A stretch of 8,444 nt of DNA from Deltaproteobacteria bacterium (lineage in GTDB: Bacteria; Myxococcota; Polyangia; Haliangiales; Haliangiaceae), in assembly GCA_018262455.1 (NCBI GenBank), contig JAGSPR010000304.1, positions 1 to 8,444 of the forward strand. Direction: 5' to 3'. A model generated the notes under the pieces. It searched no databases. It saw nothing but the letters and a program-made list of their open reading frames with translations, and was not told the origin of the DNA. The position numbers were made by a program, and so were the translations under genes. Position 1 is the stretch's first letter; every line of letters begins with the position of its first letter. Shown piece after piece: positions 5,483-8,444 of this stretch.

Positions 5483-6559
5483 CTACTTGCGAGGCGCCTT
5501 CGACGTGGTGCGCGAGCCATCGTCGCAGCTGATGGTCAGCGGCTTCGGCGAGATCAGCGCGGTGCCGAACACGGCGGTCGCGAGATCGTTGTCGTCGATC
5601 GCGTGCGAGACGTGGCCCTGCACGATGACCCAGGTCCGATCCCCATCGGCATCGGCGCGCCGCTCGAACACGAACGTGGCACGCAGGTGTGCCTTGCCGG
5701 CAGCGACGCCAGGACGCGCCGGTAGCTCCGCCGTCACGTTGCCGATCCAGTACGCGATCGTCGCCTTCGAGAGGCTCCGTCCAACGATGCCGACCCGCCG
5801 ATCCTCGAGCTTGAGCGGCACCGTTCCGGGGACGAGCTTGGCCTGGATGACGTCGGTGCCATGCCACTCCGCGGCGATCTCGGGCCCGAGCAGGCTGCCC
5901 TCGGGCCCCTGCGCGACGACCTTCGGGGCCTTGTCGATCATCCGCCGCAGCACGGGGGACAGCACGCGCGACAGGTCATCGGCGAGATCGCGTGACGCGA
6001 CTGCCGTGGAGATCTCGCGCGGCAGCTTCTGACCCGCGCGGGTCGGCGTCGGGGTGCGGGCGAACGACACGTGCTCGAACACGGACACCCAGCGATCGCC
6101 ATCGCGTGCGTACAGCGCGGTGAGCCGCAGCGGGATCACTGCGGTCCGCTGGCACATCTGGATCCGCCACGAGATCTCGTCAGACACCCAGGCTGCCGTG
6201 CTGTCCTTGGAGAGCCAGATCTCGAGACGCTTCGATCTCGATTCGGTGAACGTGCTCTTGTCGACATCGAGAGGAAACCGGCTCGGCGCGCGATCGAGCT
6301 CGTTGCCGATCAGCACGTCGCCCGGCCCGACGCCGATCCGGGCTGCGCCGATCTCCTTCAGCACCATGCCGCTCTGCGACTCCGGCGGCTCGTCGCGCTC
6401 GTAGGACTTGAGGACGTCGTCCTGGAGCTCGGCGATCAGCTGAGCGCGCAGATCGTGTTCGTTCACCGCGACCGAATCGGCGAGCAGGACGGAGCCCTGC
6501 TTCTTGGGCGCTGGACATGCTGCCAGCGCGACCACCAGGCCAACCAGCACGCCTCTCAT
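5483..6559 (-). CDS. Lipoprotein with two tandem NTF2/SnoaL-like domains
   Basis: This 358-aa predicted lipoprotein has the signal MRGVLVGLVVALAAC: a single Arg, a hydrophobic core, lipobox LAAC and Cys15. Two segments resemble each other and the NTF2/SnoaL-like fold. The first (about 65-170) has WVSDEISW (124-131), LRLTALYARDGDRW (144-157) and FEHVS (161-165). The second (about 245-325) has WIGNVTAEL (271-279), LRATFVFERR (292-301), then DGDRTW (305-310) and QGHVS (314-318). Assignment to this fold is from pattern recognition and is moderately secure. No catalytic function is implied. The ATG is decided by the lipoprotein signal and by GAGGG at 6567-6571, 7 nt upstream. The ATG overlaps the stop of the xdhC-mocA gene by 4 nt. 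The reading frame is open further upstream to 6838, but that part is an Arg/Gly-rich shadow of the neighbour. Confidence 0.85.
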   Translation of the reverse strand: MRGVLVGLVVALAACPAPKKQGSVLLADSVAVNEHDLRAQLIAELQDDVLKSYERDEPPESQSGMVLKEIGAARIGVGPGDVLIGNELDRAPSRFPLDVDKSTFTESRSKRLEIWLSKDSTAAWVSDEISWRIQMCQRTAVIPLRLTALYARDGDRWVSVFEHVSFARTPTPTRAGQKLPREISTAVASRDLADDLSRVLSPVLRRMIDKAPKVVAQGPEGSLLGPEIAAEWHGTDVIQAKLVPGTVPLKLEDRRVGIVGRSLSKATIAYWIGNVTAELPARPGVAAGKAHLRATFVFERRADADGDRTWVIVQGHVSHAIDDNDLATAVFGTALISPKPLTISCDDGSRTTSKAPRK

Positions 6560-8166
6560 CCGCTCGCCCTCGCGTCCTCGGGAGTATCGACATCGCGGAG
6601 CACGCCGACGTCGTCGACCTCGACCTCGACGACATCGGCGGCCGCCAGCACCCCGCGCGCCCCGCCCTCGAGATCCGCACACCCGGCCAGCTGCGACCAC
6701 AGTGCACGTGCAACGAGCGGAGGATGACCGCCACGCCCTGCGAGCCGGGGCCGCGCGACCGCGTGATCGCCAAGCGCGGCGCGCAGCGCCTGCAGCGTGG
6801 CGGAGGTCACGAACGGATGATCGACGGGCCACAGCCATGCGGCGTCCACACAGGTCTCGGCGATCGCCGCGAACCCGAGTGCGACCGAACTGGCCATCCC
6901 ACGCGATGGATCCGGGTTGACCACGACCCGCAGCCCGAGCTCCTGCGCGTGCGCGGCGACGGCCTGCCCGAACGGGGCCGCGACCACGACGACGGCCTCG
7001 ACGAGCCCGACCTCGCGAGCCACGCGGACCGCCTGCTCGAGGTAGCTGTGATTCCCGATGCGCAGCAGCGCCTTCGCGGCCCCGCCGAGCCGGCTGCCCG
7101 CGCCTGCGGCCAGGATCACCGCGCCCAGCTTGAGCGCCTGTCCCGCGCTCGCCTCGTCGCGGTGCGTGCGTACCGGTCGCCAGTCCCCCGCACTCGCAGC
7201 ACCCCGCCGGCGCACCGAGACCAGCTCGGCCGCGATCGCGACCGCGATCTCCGCTGGCGTCTCGGCGCCGAGGTCCAGCCCGATCGGAGCCCGTAGGCGG
7301 GCCCAGCGGGCAACGCCCGCATCACCTTCGAGCAGGCCCTTCGCGTCGAGCCGCTTGCGGAACCGGCCGACCTTGCCGCGGCTCCCGATCATCCCGAGGT
7401 ACCCGACGTCATCCCGCGTGATCAACTGCTCGAGCAGCTGCTGATCGATCGCGTGATCGCGGGTCACGATCAGCACGCGATCGTCGTTCCTGAACCCTCC
7501 GAGCCTGCGCTCGACCTCACGGACGTCAAACGACTCGATCATGTCGCTCACCCACGGCACCTCGCTCGCCCACGCGGGATCCGCGCTCACTGCACCGGTC
7601 TCGCCGTCATCGCAGACGATCACCTCGAACCCGAGTTGCGCCAGGACCGGGCCGAGGCTCCTCGCGACGTGGCCGAACCCGAACACGATCGCGCGCTCGC
7701 TCGCCCCGACGCGCTCGAGCAACGCGCCGTCGGAGATCGCCGCACGATGGGCGGGCGGATCCCCAGGACGCGGCGCCCGTACCGTGATCGGCCCGCCGTC
7801 GAGCGGGGTGACGACCACGTGAGGCGATCCCGTCGCGAGCGTGCCGAGTGCCTCGCGTGAGGCCGCCGCGGCGGTGAGGACGATCTCCATCGACCCGCCG
7901 CAGCACATCGCCAGATCTCGAACGAGGTGCTGGCGCACCACCCGCGGCAGGGCGCCTGCTGCAACCTCGCGCGCCGCCGTGACCACCAGTTGCTCGATCC
8001 GACCGCCGCCGATCGTCCCCCACTGCTCGCCATCGGTGGCGACCGCCATCCGTGCACCGACGTGGCGCGGGGTCGAGCCATGTGCGGCGATCACGGACGC
8101 GATCGCGACGCCGCGCCCACGATCGAGCGCCGCCAACGCAGCGGCGAAGACATCGAGCGCGGACAC
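6556..8166 (-). CDS. XdhC-MocA fusion: molybdenum-hydroxylase maturation factor and MPT cytidylyltransferase-like protein
   Basis: This 536-aa protein joins two maturation activities for xanthine-dehydrogenase-family enzymes. Residues 1 to about 320 match XdhC/CoxI: AAHGSTPRHVGARM (27-40), GTIGGGRIE (50-58), MCCGGSMEI (87-95), a Rossmann-type VFGFGHVARSLGPVL (161-175) and the C-terminal YLGMIGSRGK (256-265) and LGAETPAEIAVAIAAEL (299-315). Residues about 346-536 match MobA/MocA-like nucleotidyltransferases: the nucleotide-binding AVILAAGAGSRLGG (349-362) with Lys365, NPDPSRGMASSV (417-428), the metal-site-like WPVDHPF (446-452), and DVDTPED (525-531). XdhC family proteins bind molybdenum cofactor and promote its sulfuration, and MocA-type enzymes attach CMP to molybdopterin. 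The start is GTG at 8166, with AGG 8 nt upstream. An ATG at 8153 is out of frame. No xdhA/xdhB or CO-dehydrogenase-like subunit is in the window, so the client enzyme is unknown. Confidence 0.92.
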   Translation of the reverse strand: MSALDVFAAALAALDRGRGVAIASVIAAHGSTPRHVGARMAVATDGEQWGTIGGGRIEQLVVTAAREVAAGALPRVVRQHLVRDLAMCCGGSMEIVLTAAAASREALGTLATGSPHVVVTPLDGGPITVRAPRPGDPPAHRAAISDGALLERVGASERAIVFGFGHVARSLGPVLAQLGFEVIVCDDGETGAVSADPAWASEVPWVSDMIESFDVREVERRLGGFRNDDRVLIVTRDHAIDQQLLEQLITRDDVGYLGMIGSRGKVGRFRKRLDAKGLLEGDAGVARWARLRAPIGLDLGAETPAEIAVAIAAELVSVRRRGAASAGDWRPVRTHRDEASAGQALKLGAVILAAGAGSRLGGAAKALLRIGNHSYLEQAVRVAREVGLVEAVVVVAAPFGQAVAAHAQELGLRVVVNPDPSRGMASSVALGFAAIAETCVDAAWLWPVDHPFVTSATLQALRAALGDHAVARPRLAGRGGHPPLVARALWSQLAGCADLEGGARGVLAAADVVEVEVDDVGVLRDVDTPEDARASG

Positions 8167-8198
8167 GGACCGAACCTAGCACGCGCGCTGATCGAGGC

Positions 8199-8444
8199 TC
8201 GGCGCTCCCCGCTAGTTCACCTTGCGCCCTGACCTTCGGGTCACCGAGTCCGCTTCGCGTCCTCGTGCCGCTTCGCGCCGGGGCGCCGCAGTCTACGCGG
8301 GGAACGCGCCTTCGGCGCTCCCCGCTAGTTCGCCTTGCGCCCTGACCCTTCGGGTCACCGAGTCCGCTTCGCGTCCTCGTGCCGCTTCGCGCCGGGGCGC
8401 CGCAGACTACGCGGGGAACGCGCCTTCGGCGCTCCCCGCTAGTT
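8199..8444. repeat. Tandem 113/114-bp structured repeat, about 2.2 copies, truncated by window edge
   Basis: Copy 1 is 8199-8311 (113 bp), copy 2 is 8312-8425 (114 bp), and a third begins at 8426 and runs off the window. Copies 1 and 2 differ at only three places: A8219 versus G8332, one extra C in copy 2 near 8346-8348, and T8292 versus A8406. Each unit has a long hairpin centred on a TTC loop (8292-8329 and 8406-8443), TGACC(C)/GGGTCA around TTC(G), and two CGCTTCGCG hairpins. The forward frames I checked meet TAG in CGCTAGTT and TGA in CCCTGACC, and no recognisable protein emerges, so it is probably non-coding. It starts 33 bp upstream of the xdhC-mocA start codon. It has no unique spacers, so it is not CRISPR. 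An intergenic REP/MITE-like element or a repeated structured RNA are the main options. Confidence 0.9.

Noticed and set aside
5461..5491. Bidirectional terminator between the convergent genes
   Set aside because: Only a 4-bp CGCA/TGCG pair with a long loop is visible in the short gap, with no T or A tract.
6560..6838. Upstream extension (93 residues) of the minus-strand lipoprotein frame
   Set aside because: The extension is Arg/Gly/Ala-rich, overlaps the MocA domain in another frame and would bury the lipoprotein signal. The ATG at 6559 has a good GAGGG site and an ATGA overlap.
591..8106. Several GCGATCGC octamers (591, 6092, 6860, 7232, 8099), like the cyanobacterial HIP1 element
   Set aside because: Count is above a simple composition estimate, but in a G+C-rich genome the common codon string GCG-ATC-GCN (Ala-Ile-Ala) and related phases explain many of these. 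The genes do not look cyanobacterial.
8199..8444. CRISPR array or rho-independent terminator array
   Set aside because: Units are contiguous with no unique spacers, and the hairpins are not followed by T tracts.

Overview
The window is a high-GC bacterial chromosome segment, by eye about 70% G+C. It probably comes from a Gram-negative deltaproteobacterial or myxobacterial relative. That placement is an inference from base composition, two lipoprotein signal peptides, a possible outer-membrane barrel, and a style of compact gene pairs joined by ATGA or TGATG stop/start overlaps. No phage, transposase, CRISPR array, rRNA or tRNA was recognised.

Positions 1-2290 (+) hold a nucleoside salvage operon with two 4-nt ATGA overlaps: the 3' part of a trimeric-type purine nucleoside phosphorylase, a cytidine deaminase, and an amidohydrolase of the 5'-deoxyadenosine / methylthioadenosine / S-adenosylhomocysteine deaminase type. 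Together they could deaminate cytidine and adenosine-type nucleosides and phosphorolyse the resulting inosine-type products.

Positions 2509-4412 (+) start with an RRM protein that has an RGG/poly-glycine tail. Two small unrecognised proteins (96 and 86 aa) follow, joined by 1-nt and 4-nt overlaps. After a 19-nt gap comes a lipoprotein whose C-terminal half looks beta-barrel-like. A 165-bp leader with slightly lower G+C then precedes a ferritin-like di-iron protein (4578-5471, +).

Positions 5483-8166 (-) converge on the ferritin-like gene with only 11 nt between the stop codons. The upstream gene is a natural fusion of XdhC (molybdenum-hydroxylase maturation) and MocA-type molybdopterin nucleotidyltransferase. 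It overlaps by 4 nt a lipoprotein gene that appears to carry two copies of an NTF2/SnoaL-like domain.

Positions 8199-8444 hold about 2.2 copies of a 113/114-bp tandem repeat that continues past the window edge. Each unit can fold into a multi-branched structure with several hairpins capped by TTC(G) loops. It lies about 30 bp upstream of the xdhC-mocA start and is the least explained element here.
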